64,000 bases of DNA from Apilactobacillus apisilvae. GTDB lineage: Bacteria; Bacillota; Bacilli; Lactobacillales; Lactobacillaceae. The stretch's first letter is position 1, and each line of letters starts with the position of its first letter. The stretch lies in assembly GCF_023380225.1 (NCBI RefSeq), contig NZ_CP093362.1:620001-684000 (forward strand). Direction: 5' to 3'. Made by a program: the position numbers and the translations under genes. The notes beneath the pieces were generated by a model that saw only the letters and a list, made by a program, of their open reading frames with translations, had not been told where the DNA came from and did not search any database. This document shows positions 1 to 8,489 of this stretch, piece by piece.

Positions 1-1290
1 AGTAGTCCAAATTTTTAAAGTTTGTTTTACACTTAAATCAAAATATTCTTTAAACATCCAAAAGCCAGCATCATTAACATGTGAAGCAGCCAATGAACCT
101 GCCCCAATTGCTAAAGCCATTAATACTGGATTAACGTTTAGTGAATGCATTAAAGGTGTAACTAACCCGGCGGCAGTCATTCCAGCAACTGTAGCTGATC
201 CAAGAGAAACTCTTAAAATCACAGCAATCAACCATCCTAAAAGGATTGGAGATAAATTAGCATGTGCCATCATTTGTTGAACTGCTTTACCTACTCCACC
301 ATCAATTAAAATTTGTTTAAAAGCTGATCCTCCACCAATTACCATCAATAACATCGCAATAGATTTAATAGCTTCAGTAACAGTATTAGTAATGTCTTCC
401 ATCTTTTTACCACGACGGAATCCCATTGACCAAATTGCAAACAGCAACGTCACAATCATAGCAATTACTGGGTTCCCAATCATTGAAACAAATGCATCTA
501 ATCCATGTGGATTAGGTTGTGCTTTACCACCATTAAACAACATATCATAAACTGTTGAAATAGCCATTAAAATAACTGGTAGTAAAGAAGTAAAGGCCGC
601 CATTCCAAAACTAGGTGTATCTTTCAAATCATATTCTTTAATTTCACCAAAAGCTGGTAATGATTTTTTTACGACAAATGTTTCAGGAGCAAATTTTTTA
701 GCTAATTTAGTAAAAATTGGTCCAGCAACAATAACTCCTGGAATTGCAACAATAATGCCCAATAATAACATTTGACCAATGTTAGCGCCTAAAGCAGAAG
801 CAACCGCAGTTGGTGCTGGTTGTGGCGGTAAAAATCCTTGAGTTGCAGATAAAGCGGCAGCCATTGGAATTCCTAAATAAACAAATGGAACTTCAGCTTC
901 TAGAGCAACCGCAAAAACAATTGGTGTCAATAAAACTAAACCTACCTCAAAGAATAATGACATACCAATAATAAAAGAAGCTACTACAATTGCAAATTGC
1001 AATTTTCTTTTACCAAACCAACTAATAAGAGTTCTAGCAATTCGATAAGAACCTCCAGCATCGGAAACTAGTCGACCAATCATTGCTCCAAAACCAAAAA
1101 CAATAACTAGTTCACCTAACGATCCACCAATTCCATTTTTAATAGAAGTAGCAATATTAGCTGGATTCATTCCTAAACCTAAAGCCACTAAGACTGAAGT
1201 AACTATTAATGAAATAAATGTATTCAATTTACATTTAATAATTAAAAATAATAATAACAATATTCCTAATACTAAAACAACAAATGGCAT
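1..1290 (-). CDS. gntP: Gluconate:H+ symporter, GntP family (partial, C-terminus cut by window edge)
   Basis: The frame is open from an ATG at 1290 to the first base of the window, 430 codons without a stop; family members are about 440-450 residues, so only the last few residues are missing. The protein is a run of hydrophobic segments, with an N-terminal MPFVVLVLGILLLL and the GntP-typical stretches FGFGAMIGRLVSDAGG, LPPQPAPTA and ASHVNDAGFWMFKEYF. It should import gluconate across the cytoplasmic membrane. A gluconokinase gene lies 9.5 kb away on the other strand. AAAGGAAAGG precedes the start. The gene is divergent from the sugar permease at 1530 and has cre-like sites upstream, suggesting carbon catabolite or GntR-type control. 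Confidence 0.9.
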   Translation of the reverse strand, partial: MPFVVLVLGILLLLFLIIKCKLNTFISLIVTSVLVALGLGMNPANIATSIKNGIGGSLGELVIVFGFGAMIGRLVSDAGGSYRIARTLISWFGKRKLQFAIVVASFIIGMSLFFEVGLVLLTPIVFAVALEAEVPFVYLGIPMAAALSATQGFLPPQPAPTAVASALGANIGQMLLLGIIVAIPGVIVAGPIFTKLAKKFAPETFVVKKSLPAFGEIKEYDLKDTPSFGMAAFTSLLPVILMAISTVYDMLFNGGKAQPNPHGLDAFVSMIGNPVIAMIVTLLFAIWSMGFRRGKKMEDITNTVTEAIKSIAMLLMVIGGGSAFKQILIDGGVGKAVQQMMAHANLSPILLGWLIAVILRVSLGSATVAGMTAAGLVTPLMHSLNVNPVLMALAIGAGSLAASHVNDAGFWMFKEYFDLSVKQTLKIWTT

Positions 1291-1324
1291 TTGATTATAC
1301 CTAACCTTTCCTTTGTTTTTTTTG

Positions 1325-1338
1325 TGAAAGCGTTTTAT
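1325..1338 (-). promoter_or_regulatory. cre-like site in the gntP leader region
   Basis: TGAAAGCGTTTTAT matches the first twelve positions of the CcpA consensus TGNAANCGNWNNCA and fails at the last two. It lies 35 bp upstream of the gntP start, over the likely promoter, a position expected to repress. A gluconate-specific GntR regulator is an alternative reader. Confidence 0.5.
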
Positions 1339-1377
1339 AATATCAATAAAGTAATATTATCATATTTATAAACTTAA

Positions 1378-1391
1378 TGAAATCGTTTTCA
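1378..1391. promoter_or_regulatory. cre-like operator between gntP and the GRP permease gene
   Basis: TGAAATCGTTTTCA fits the catabolite-responsive element TGNAANCGNWNNCA at every position and is close to a perfect palindrome. It lies between the divergent genes, 55 bp upstream of the likely -35 of the plus-strand gene. Confidence 0.65.
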
Positions 1392-1446
1392 TTAATTAAA
1401 AAAATAAATTAGAATACATATCACTGTATTGTACTTTTCAAGCATT

Positions 1447-1475
1447 TTGTATATCTAATGAATAGTATTTATGAT
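1447..1475 (+). promoter_or_regulatory. Putative promoter of the GRP sugar permease gene
   Basis: TTGTAT (1447-1452) and TATGAT (1470-1475) are separated by 17 bp. The predicted start of transcription lies about 50 bp before the TTG start codon. Confidence 0.45.
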
Positions 1476-1529
1476 ATTATTTTTAAATATCTACTTATTT
1501 CAAATAAATATTATTGAGGAGGAATAACT

Positions 1530-2408
1530 TTGAGCGCTATTGCTTTATTAATTGGCCTAGGGCCATTATTAGGATGGGGATTATTCCCAACTGTATCTGC
1601 CAAATTTGGGGGTAAACCAACTAATCAAATTTTTGGTGCTACTCTTGGTACCTTGATTTTTGCTTTTATTTATTTATTGATATCTGGAAATAATATGCCA
1701 ACTGGAACAAAATTCCTCTTATCATTATTATCTGGTGCTGGATGGTCATTTGGTCAAATTATGTCATTTAAATCATTTAAGTTGATTGGATCTTCTCGTG
1801 TAATGCCTATTACAACTGCTTTACAATTAATTGTTACTGCACTATGGGGAGTTTTTGCACTAGGTAATTGGCAAGGCACTTCCAACAGAATCATTGGATT
1901 TATTGCTTTAATTGTAATTATAATTGGTGCAACTATGACTGCTTGGCAAGAACATTCAGATGCACAAAGTTCAACTAATTTAAAAAAGGCTGTTGGATTA
2001 TTATTGATTGGTGTAATCGGTTATTGGTTATATTCTGCCGCACCACAAGCTGCTCAAATTAATGGTAAAGAAGCTTTCCTACCACAAGCTTTAGGGATGT
2101 TCTTAACCGCTTTAATTTATTGTTTAATAAATGTTAAAAACAACAATATTTTTAAACAAAAAGAATCCTACTTACAAATTATTTCTGGCTTCTTCTTTGC
2201 CTTTGCTGCATTAACATACTTAATTTCTGCTCAACCAAATATGAATGGTTTAGCTACTGGATTTGTGCTTTCACAAACATCTGTAGTTCTAGCCACATTA
2301 ACTGGTATTTACTTCTTGCATGAAAACAAGACTAACAAAGAACTAATTATTACTATTTTAGGTTTAGTTTTCATTATTGCAGCTGCAACTACTACTGCAT
2401 TTCTTTAA
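1530..2408 (+). CDS. GRP-family sugar uptake permease (GlcU/RbsU-like)
   Basis: This 292-residue protein has about ten membrane segments arranged as two repeats and belongs to the glucose/ribose porter (GRP) family, which imports glucose or ribose by proton symport. Family marks include LLGWGLFPTVSAKFGG near the N-terminus, GAGWSFGQIMSFKSFK around residue 70 and the C-terminal LSQTSVVLATLTGIYFL. The start is TTG, fixed by GAGGAGGA seven bases upstream. The gene stands alone, divergent from gntP and convergent with the pst operon. The substrate (glucose, ribose or another sugar) cannot be told from sequence. Confidence 0.85.
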   Translation: MSAIALLIGLGPLLGWGLFPTVSAKFGGKPTNQIFGATLGTLIFAFIYLLISGNNMPTGTKFLLSLLSGAGWSFGQIMSFKSFKLIGSSRVMPITTALQLIVTALWGVFALGNWQGTSNRIIGFIALIVIIIGATMTAWQEHSDAQSSTNLKKAVGLLLIGVIGYWLYSAAPQAAQINGKEAFLPQALGMFLTALIYCLINVKNNNIFKQKESYLQIISGFFFAFAALTYLISAQPNMNGLATGFVLSQTSVVLATLTGIYFLHENKTNKELIITILGLVFIIAAATTTAFL

Positions 2409-2420
2409 AATAAAAAGATA

Positions 2421-2507
2421 AAAAGGACACCTTATAATGGAGTTCCTTATAAAAGTTATTTTTAAATGATTAACTTTTGTAAGGCAGTTCAAAAAAGGTG
2501 TCCTTTT
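2421..2507. terminator. Bidirectional terminator, unusually long nested palindrome
   Basis: Outer arms AAAAGGACACCTT (2421-2433) and AAGGTGTCCTTTT (2495-2507) pair perfectly; inner arms TTATAAAAGTTA (2447-2458) and TAACTTTTGTAA (2471-2482) pair with one G-T wobble. A-runs and T-runs flank it, so it can end transcription of both convergent neighbours. Confidence 0.7.
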
Positions 2508-2510
2508 ATT

Positions 2511-3224
2511 TTAGTTTAAAATATATCCAAATCCTCTAACAGTCTTTATATTAACTTCATTACCGGGCAATGATTTTAATTTATCTCTTAAATGACTAAC
2601 ATGCATATCAACAATCCTAGATGAAATAAAAATATCAGAATTATTTCTATCTTCTCTCCATACTCCGCTAAAAATTTGTTCTCTGCTCAAAACCTGATTA
2701 TTGTGTCTAACCATGTAATAAAAAATGTTAAATTCTTTAGGTGTTAAATCCAATTTTTTTTCACGATATTTAACTTGAAAATATTTTAAGCTTATTTCAA
2801 AATTTTTATAAGTTTCTTTACGAATTTTTTGCGATTCATTATTGATTAGGTAGGTATACAACTCAATTTTATGAAAAGTACGTTTTAAAATTCGTTTAGC
2901 AGTTAATACAGAAGAAATATAGTCATCAATCTTTAAATCAAAAAGTTCTTGCTCATGGTCTTCATTATACTTATTTGAAACAATAATAATTGGCTTAGTA
3001 AAACTACTTCTAATTTTTTTAATTACATCAATATTATCTTTAAAGCTATCTACGATGGATAAATCATAAATAATAGCTATAATATTATCCTTTTTAAGAA
3101 AAAAATTTATATCCTCTAAATTAATATTATTTAAATTACTAATAAATATACCATTATTAGCTGCTAAATTACTAATTTGAGATGATAGCTTCAAGTTATT
3201 CGTAATTAATAAAATGTTCTTCAT
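2511..3224 (-). CDS. OmpR/PhoB-family response regulator with degenerate receiver
   Basis: The 237-residue protein has a receiver domain (about 1-120) and a winged-helix DNA-binding domain (about 135-237, with LTPKEFNIFYYMVRHNNQVL, RIVDMHVSHLRDKL and VRGFGYIL). The receiver keeps the phosphoacceptor Asp54, but the acidic pair is Asn9-Asn10, the switch position is Ser83, and the invariant lysine is Ser105. Metal binding and phosphorylation should be impaired. It is the last gene of the pst operon, 20 bp after phoU, and no histidine kinase gene is nearby. By position it probably controls the phosphate genes, as PhoP does in other Firmicutes, but perhaps in a phosphorylation-independent way. ATG start; the AGGAAG motif is rather far upstream. 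Confidence 0.8.
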   Translation of the reverse strand: MKNILLITNNLKLSSQISNLAANNGIFISNLNNINLEDINFFLKKDNIIAIIYDLSIVDSFKDNIDVIKKIRSSFTKPIIIVSNKYNEDHEQELFDLKIDDYISSVLTAKRILKRTFHKIELYTYLINNESQKIRKETYKNFEISLKYFQVKYREKKLDLTPKEFNIFYYMVRHNNQVLSREQIFSGVWREDRNNSDIFISSRIVDMHVSHLRDKLKSLPGNEVNIKTVRGFGYILN

Positions 3225-3244
3225 AGAAATAGTTCACTTCCTGG

Positions 3245-3952
3245 TTATTTTAGTTCTTGTTTTAATTCCTTAGCAATTAGCTCTGGCTCTATTTTACCAG
3301 GATTTAACTCAACTATCTTGCCTGTTGCATTATAAACAATCCATTCAGATAAATTAACTATATGATCGCCAATTCTTTCAAGTAATCTAACAACCATTAA
3401 ATAACTAGTAACTAGTTCAATTTTATTTTGATCTTTTTCAATATTATCAATAATAATATTTTTAGCTAAAACAAACTTTTTATCAATTAATAAATCTTCT
3501 TCAGCTATCAAACGAGCTGCCTGTTCATCTTCATGAACATAAGCATCTAAAGAATATTCTAACATTCCTCGAATTTTTAATGACATTTGATTAATTGCTT
3601 CATTAACATCCGGCATTCTATTCTTGGTGTTCAAACGTAATGTTTCACGAGCAATAGTTGAGGCATGATCACCAATTCTTTCTAAATCCGAACTGGCCTT
3701 CAATAATGATATAATTGCTCTAAAATTATTAGCGACTGGTTGCTTTAATGCTATTAAATTAAGTGATTCTTTTTCTAAATCAACTTCTTCATCATTAATT
3801 TTACTATCTTTTTTAACAATTTTGTTAGCCAAAACTTGATCATTATCAGTAAATGATTTAATTGACTGATAAATTTGATCGCTAACTGTAATCCCCATCT
3901 TCATATAGGTACGTTGTAATTTTTTTAGTTCATTTAAGAATGATTCATTCAT
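3245..3952 (-). CDS. phoU: Phosphate transport regulator PhoU
   Basis: PhoU is a cytoplasmic all-helical protein with two three-helix repeats that couples the Pst transporter to phosphate signalling and limits uptake. The 235 residues contain the two PhoU metal-binding type repeats, SSDLERIGDHASTIARE around residue 90 and VRLLERIGDHIVNLSEW around 195. GGGGGA lies eight bases before the ATG. It follows the second pstB by 12 bp. Usually PhoU talks to a PhoR kinase; here the downstream gene is a regulator without a kinase. Confidence 0.95.
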   Translation of the reverse strand: MNESFLNELKKLQRTYMKMGITVSDQIYQSIKSFTDNDQVLANKIVKKDSKINDEEVDLEKESLNLIALKQPVANNFRAIISLLKASSDLERIGDHASTIARETLRLNTKNRMPDVNEAINQMSLKIRGMLEYSLDAYVHEDEQAARLIAEEDLLIDKKFVLAKNIIIDNIEKDQNKIELVTSYLMVVRLLERIGDHIVNLSEWIVYNATGKIVELNPGKIEPELIAKELKQELK

Positions 3953-3964
3953 AATAATTTCCCC

Positions 3965-4720
3965 CTATCCAAATTCACCATTTAAATAATCACTAGTTTT
4001 TTGCTTATTAGGATTAATAAACATTTTTTTGGTTGAATCGTATTCAATTAAATCACCGTTTAATAAAAATGCAGTCTTATCAGAAATTCTAGAAGCTTGT
4101 TGCATATTATGAGTAACCATAATAATAGTAAAATCTTTTTTCAAATTAACTAAAGTATCTTCAATTTTAGAACTAGAAATTGGATCCAATGCACTGGTAG
4201 GTTCATCCATCAAGATAATTTTAGGCTTTACCGCTAAAACTCTGGCGATGCAAATTCTTTGCTGTTGTCCACCTGAAAAAGATAATGCACTTTTATTTAA
4301 ATCATCTTTAACTTCATCCCAAATGGCAGCTTCTTTTAAACTATTTTCAACGATTTTATCAATTTTATCTTTATCCTTCATTCCTGATATTTTTAAACCG
4401 TAAGCTACATTATCATACACAGAAAAAGGAAATGGATTAGGTTGTTGAAAAACCATCCCGATATTTTTACGTAACTCGGTTAAATCAGTTGATGGTGCAT
4501 AAATATCTTCGTCTTGAAACTTAAAGCTGCCATTAATTGTCACATTGGGTCTTAAATCATTCATTCGATTCAAGCATCTCAAGAAAGTTGATTTTCCACA
4601 ACCAGATGGACCAATTAGTGCGGTAATTTCATTTTCATTAAAACTTAAATCAAAACCATGCAAGGCCTCAGATTCACCGTAATATAAATGAACGTTTTCT
4701 GTTTGTAAAATACTTGTCAT
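3965..4720 (-). CDS. pstB: Phosphate ABC transporter ATP-binding protein PstB (second copy)
   Basis: This 251-residue ATPase energises phosphate import. Walker A is GPSGCGKST (37-45), the signature is SFSGGQQQR, Walker B is [12 protein letters not shown], and the switch is [10 protein letters not shown]. It is the downstream one of two tandem pstB genes, 8 bp after the other. The two proteins share most core motifs but differ at the N-terminus, where this one lacks the 15-residue extension. AGGTGATAAC precedes the ATG. It presumably pairs with the other PstB as a heterodimer or replaces it. Confidence 0.93.
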   Translation of the reverse strand: MTSILQTENVHLYYGESEALHGFDLSFNENEITALIGPSGCGKSTFLRCLNRMNDLRPNVTINGSFKFQDEDIYAPSTDLTELRKNIGMVFQQPNPFPFSVYDNVAYGLKISGMKDKDKIDKIVENSLKEAAIWDEVKDDLNKSALSFSGGQQQRICIARVLAVKPKIILMDEPTSALDPISSSKIEDTLVNLKKDFTIIMVTHNMQQASRISDKTAFLLNGDLIEYDSTKKMFINPNKQKTSDYLNGEFG

Positions 4721-4728
4721 GTTATCAC

Positions 4729-5523
4729 CTATCCAAAATTACCAGAAATATAATCTTCAGTCGCTTTAATTTTAGGGTTTGTAAAAATGTTAGCAGTCTT
4801 ATCAAATTCTAAAACGTGTCCAGAATGAAAAAAGGCTGTATAATCACTAACTCGTGATGCTTGTTGCATATTATGAGTAACAATGATTACTGTATATTTA
4901 TCTTTTAAATTTTTGAGAGTTTCTTCTACTTTAGAGGTCGATATCGGATCTAAAGCACTTGCAGGCTCATCTAATAATAAAATATCAGGTTTCATTGCAA
5001 TGGTTCTAGCAATACATAGTCTTTGGGCTTGTCCACCTGAAAGTGATAAAGCACTTTTATCCAATTTATCTTTAACTTCATCCCATAAAGCCGCTTCTTT
5101 TAAGCTACTTTCCACTCTTTGATTCAATTCATTTTTATTTTTAATACCATGTTTTTTTAAGGCAAACGTTATATTATCACGAATTGTTTTAGCAAATGGG
5201 TTTGGTCTTTGAAAAACCATTCCAATATGTTTTCTAACTTCGTAAACATTAACTCCTTTAGTATTGATATCTACATCACGGTACATAATATTACCATCAA
5301 CTTTTGCGACTGTGTCATTCATCCGATTTAAGCATCTTAGAAAAGTTGATTTTCCAGATCCAGATGAACCGATTAGCGCAGTAATACTAAATCGAGGAAA
5401 TTCTAAATCAGCATTAAAAATTGAATGATGAGTACCATAAAATACATTGATTTTTTTTGCAGCAATTGCTTTTTCGTTATCAAACTTGGCGATAAAATTT
5501 TCATTTAAGTTATATGTTTTCAT
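4729..5523 (-). CDS. pstB: Phosphate ABC transporter ATP-binding protein PstB (first copy)
   Basis: The 264-residue ATPase has Walker [10 protein letters not shown] (52-60), signature [10 protein letters not shown], Walker [14 protein letters not shown] and [10 protein letters not shown]. An extra 15 or so residues ([15 protein letters not shown]) precede the conserved core. It lies 13 bp after pstA and 8 bp before the second pstB. Tandem pstB genes are common in lactobacilli and streptococci. Acts at the inner face of the membrane with PstA and PstC. Confidence 0.93.
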   Translation of the reverse strand: MKTYNLNENFIAKFDNEKAIAAKKINVFYGTHHSIFNADLEFPRFSITALIGSSGSGKSTFLRCLNRMNDTVAKVDGNIMYRDVDINTKGVNVYEVRKHIGMVFQRPNPFAKTIRDNITFALKKHGIKNKNELNQRVESSLKEAALWDEVKDKLDKSALSLSGGQAQRLCIARTIAMKPDILLLDEPASALDPISTSKVEETLKNLKDKYTVIIVTHNMQQASRVSDYTAFFHSGHVLEFDKTANIFTNPKIKATEDYISGNFG

Positions 5524-5536
5524 TGATATCCCTCAT

Positions 5537-6424
5537 TTAACTATTAGAAGTCATTTTCTTATACAAAAGACGACCTAACCAATGGGCCGATAAATTAAAG
5601 ATTAGTATTACAATAATTAAAACTGCTGATGATCCACTAGAAACTAGATTAGCATCTGGGGTAATTCCTTCAGAATTAACTTTCCAAATATGAACGGCTA
5701 AAGTTTCGGCTGGTCGCATTGGATTTAAAAAACTATTATCAGAAAAGATATTCCAGTTTGCATAATCAATAATTGGTGCACTTTGACCAGCTGTGTAAAT
5801 TAATGCAGCTGCCTCACCAAAAACTCTTCCAGCACTTAAAATAATTCCAGTAATAATTCCAGGAACTGCAGCTGGTAAAACAATCCCCATGATTGTTTTC
5901 CAGTTCGATAAACCTAATGATAAACCAGCCTCCCTTTGTAGATTAGAAACTGATTTTAGTGAATCTTCAATATTTCTTGTTAATAAAGGTAAATTAAAGA
6001 ATGTTAGTGCAATGGCACCAGACAGAATTGAGAATCCAATATGCATTTGAACTACGAATAATAGGTAACAAAATAATCCAACTACTACTGAAGGCAATGA
6101 GCTTAGGACTTCAATTGTCGTTCTAATAACATCAGTAATCCAATTTTTTGGAGCATATTCTGCCAAATAAATTCCAGATCCTAAAGCAATTGGAAAAGAT
6201 AACAATAATGTTAAAAATAATAAGTAAACTGAATTAAATAACTGATCTCTAATTCCGCCACCTGCTAAAAATGATTGAGATTTTGCGGTTAAGAAGTGCC
6301 AAGAAATATGTGGAACTCCAGTAACCAAAATATAACCAATTAATGATATTAAAATTGCAACCACTAATGCTACAAATGAGTAAATAACACCAATTGCAAT
6401 TTTATTAGTTGTCTTTGGATTCAT
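5537..6424 (-). CDS. pstA: Phosphate ABC transporter permease PstA
   Basis: Membrane subunit of the high-affinity phosphate importer, 295 residues with six predicted membrane helices. The EAA-type loop that contacts PstB is REAGLSLGLSNWKTI around residue 165, followed by VLPAAVPGIITGIILS. The ATG start overlaps the last bases of pstC, so the two permease genes are translationally coupled. GAGGTAAT lies rather far (12 bases) before the start. Confidence 0.93.
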   Translation of the reverse strand: MNPKTTNKIAIGVIYSFVALVVAILISLIGYILVTGVPHISWHFLTAKSQSFLAGGGIRDQLFNSVYLLFLTLLLSFPIALGSGIYLAEYAPKNWITDVIRTTIEVLSSLPSVVVGLFCYLLFVVQMHIGFSILSGAIALTFFNLPLLTRNIEDSLKSVSNLQREAGLSLGLSNWKTIMGIVLPAAVPGIITGIILSAGRVFGEAAALIYTAGQSAPIIDYANWNIFSDNSFLNPMRPAETLAVHIWKVNSEGITPDANLVSSGSSAVLIIVILIFNLSAHWLGRLLYKKMTSNS

Positions 6425-7341
6425 TATTTTAGATTACCTCGCTTTCCAATCATTTTGACAATAATATTAAATACTAGTGACATTAATAACAATACTAATG
6501 CCAAAGACCATAGTGCATTGTTTCCGAGAGTGCCCATTACTGTATTACCAATTCCAGTTGTTAACTGACTAGTTAATGTTGAAGATGGAGTCAATAGGCT
6601 TTTAGGCATTAGCGTAGCATTTCCAATCACCATTTGAACTGCTAATGCTTCACCAAAAGCTCTTGCCATTCCAAAGATAATAGCTGTTAAAATTCCCGGT
6701 GTTGCTGACCTTAAAATAACTTTATAAATGGTTTGCCAACGAGTAGCACCTAATGCCAAAGAAGCATCGGAGAGGTACTTAGGAACAGCATTCAAACTGT
6801 CAACAGTTAATGAAGTGATTGTTGGTAACACCATTACGAATAAAACCAATGTGGCTGACAAAATACCAAAACCTGTTCCGCCAAAAATATTTCTCACAAT
6901 TGGTACAATAATTGTTAATCCTAAGAATCCATAAACTACTGATGGAATTCCAACTAACATTTCAATAATTATTTGTAAAAATTTACGACCTCTTTTAGGA
7001 GCTATGACTGACATGTAAATACCGATTGCAATTGCAAATGGAGTTGCTAATAATGCTGAAAAAATGGTTACCCCAAAAGATGTCACAATCATTGGTAAAG
7101 CACCAACCTCAGGTTTACCATCTTTTCCAATCGATGATGGAGACCAGTCTTGCTTAGTTAAAAAATCTAAAATATTAATATTATTAGTAGTAAATGTAGA
7201 TAACCCCTTTGAAATTATGAAATAAAGAATTAATGTAACTAATAAAATAATAAAACCAATGCTTAAATAACTAATTCCTTTGCCTAATCTATCTTGCCTA
7301 GTTTCTTTGGATGGCATTAATAGTTTTTTCTTTATCTCCAT
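6424..7341 (-). CDS. pstC: Phosphate ABC transporter permease PstC
   Basis: Second permease subunit of the phosphate importer, six membrane segments, with the EAA loop DASLALGATRWQTIYKV around residue 205. I place the start at the ATG at 7341 (MEIKKKLLMPS, 305 residues), because GGAGGT sits seven bases upstream; an in-frame ATG 39 bp earlier would put that motif inside the gene. It lies 50 bp after pstS and overlaps the pstA start. Confidence 0.92.
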   Translation of the reverse strand: MEIKKKLLMPSKETRQDRLGKGISYLSIGFIILLVTLILYFIISKGLSTFTTNNINILDFLTKQDWSPSSIGKDGKPEVGALPMIVTSFGVTIFSALLATPFAIAIGIYMSVIAPKRGRKFLQIIIEMLVGIPSVVYGFLGLTIIVPIVRNIFGGTGFGILSATLVLFVMVLPTITSLTVDSLNAVPKYLSDASLALGATRWQTIYKVILRSATPGILTAIIFGMARAFGEALAVQMVIGNATLMPKSLLTPSSTLTSQLTTGIGNTVMGTLGNNALWSLALVLLLMSLVFNIIVKMIGKRGNLK

Positions 7342-7391
7342 AGATAAACCTCCATAATTTAAAATGATTAGTTTCATCATTTTGTTAAAAA

Positions 7392-8255
7392 CTATTCAAT
7401 AATTTTGTTTTTATCATCTTTAGTAACTTTCATATTATGAATACTAATGTAACCTAACTTTTTAACCAATGAATTTTGCACATTCTTTGATTGAACATAT
7501 TCTAAAAATTTTTTAGTCTCTTTATTAATATCTTTATTAGTATACATATGTTCATAAGACCAGATTTTCCAAGAGTTATCTTCTACATTTTTATCATTAG
7601 GTTGAATATTATCAATAGATACAGGTTGCAATGTTTTATCAATAAAAGAAAATGCTAAATAACTAATTGCTCCAGGTGTACTTGCAACGATTCTTTTAAC
7701 CGTACCATTAGAATCTTGTTCTTGTGATTTAATCGCCGATTTTCCCTTTAAGACATTATCTTCAAAAGTTGCTCTAGTACCGCTACCTTTAACACGATTA
7801 ATAACTTCAATCTTTTGATTTTTACCACCAACTTGTTTCCAATTCTGAATTTCACCAGTGAATATAGCTCTTAATTGACTCATTGATAAATTTTTTACAC
7901 CAATTGATTTATTCAAAACTGGTGCCATGCCAACAACAGCAACTTTATGATCAATCATCTTTTTAGCATCAATTCCGTTTTGATTTTCAGCAAATACATC
8001 TGAATTACCAATGGTTACAGCCTTTGATTGTAATTGGCTAAGTCCAGTTCCTGATCCGCCACCTTGAACTGTAATTGAAACGTTATTATTACCTTCCTGA
8101 TATTCATTAGCAGTTTCTTCAACTAGTGGTTGTAAGGCCGTAGAGCCTACTACCGTAATTTTAGTTTTAGAACTACTACTGCCACAAGCTGTTAACAATG
8201 CACCAGAAATAATAAAGACCGAAATAATAGCTATAAATTTTTTTAAATTTAACAT
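7392..8255 (-). CDS. pstS: Phosphate-binding lipoprotein PstS
   Basis: Extracellular phosphate receptor of the Pst importer, 287 residues. A lipoprotein signal peptide ends at lipobox LLTAC (Cys24), followed by a serine-rich linker. Phosphate-binding loops are visible at VGSTALQP (from residue 36), GGSGTGLSQL and GSGTRATF. It is the first gene of a seven-gene operon, so transcription should start just upstream, where Pho-box repeats are found. GGGGAGG precedes the ATG. Confidence 0.95.
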   Translation of the reverse strand: MLNLKKFIAIISVFIISGALLTACGSSSSKTKITVVGSTALQPLVEETANEYQEGNNNVSITVQGGGSGTGLSQLQSKAVTIGNSDVFAENQNGIDAKKMIDHKVAVVGMAPVLNKSIGVKNLSMSQLRAIFTGEIQNWKQVGGKNQKIEVINRVKGSGTRATFEDNVLKGKSAIKSQEQDSNGTVKRIVASTPGAISYLAFSFIDKTLQPVSIDNIQPNDKNVEDNSWKIWSYEHMYTNKDINKETKKFLEYVQSKNVQNSLVKKLGYISIHNMKVTKDDKNKIIE

Positions 8256-8296
8256 AATGAAGCCTCCCCATAAGACTTAATCTAAATTACAAACAA

Positions 8297-8350
8297 ATTA
8301 TAACAATCGTTTGTAAATATAATATGGTTTTTATGTAAATTTTATGTAAA
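8297..8350 (-). promoter_or_regulatory. pstS promoter with four-hexamer Pho box
   Basis: On the minus strand TTTACA occurs at 8350-8345, 8339-8334 and 8317-8312, with a degenerate ACCATA at 8328-8323, so four hexamers are spaced exactly 11 bp apart. This is the layout of PhoP-dependent boxes in Bacillus (TTAACA-like hexamers, 5-bp gaps). A TATAAT -10 lies at 8302-8297, nine bases after the last hexamer, and no good -35 exists, as expected for an activator-dependent promoter. Confidence 0.75.
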
Positions 8351-8359
8351 TTTTTTATA

Positions 8360-8401
8360 AAAATAAAAGAAGCTGTTCATAATTAAATGAACAGCTTCTT
8401 T
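8360..8401 (-). terminator. Terminator of the tRNA-Arg gene
   Basis: Arms AAAGAAGCTGTTCAT (8366-8380) and ATGAACAGCTTCTTT (8387-8401) form a 15-bp stem; read leftward it is followed by a T-rich stretch. It separates tRNA-Arg from the pstS promoter. Confidence 0.8.
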
Positions 8402-8406
8402 ATTTA

Positions 8407-8479
8407 TGACCTCACTCGGAATCGAACCGAGATCAGCCGCTTAGGAGGCGGTCGCCCTATCCAGTTGTGCTATGAGGCC
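8407..8479 (-). tRNA. tRNA-Arg (anticodon CCT)
   Basis: A cloverleaf of 73 bases folds with acceptor GGCCTCA/TGAGGTC, anticodon loop CTCCTAA and T arm CTCGG-TTCGATT-CCGAG; it reads AGG. The 3' CCA is not encoded. The D stem GCAC/GGGC has an A-G mismatch and the first anticodon-stem pair is A-C, so the fold is slightly imperfect. Confidence 0.9.
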
Positions 8480-8489
8480 ATATACAACA

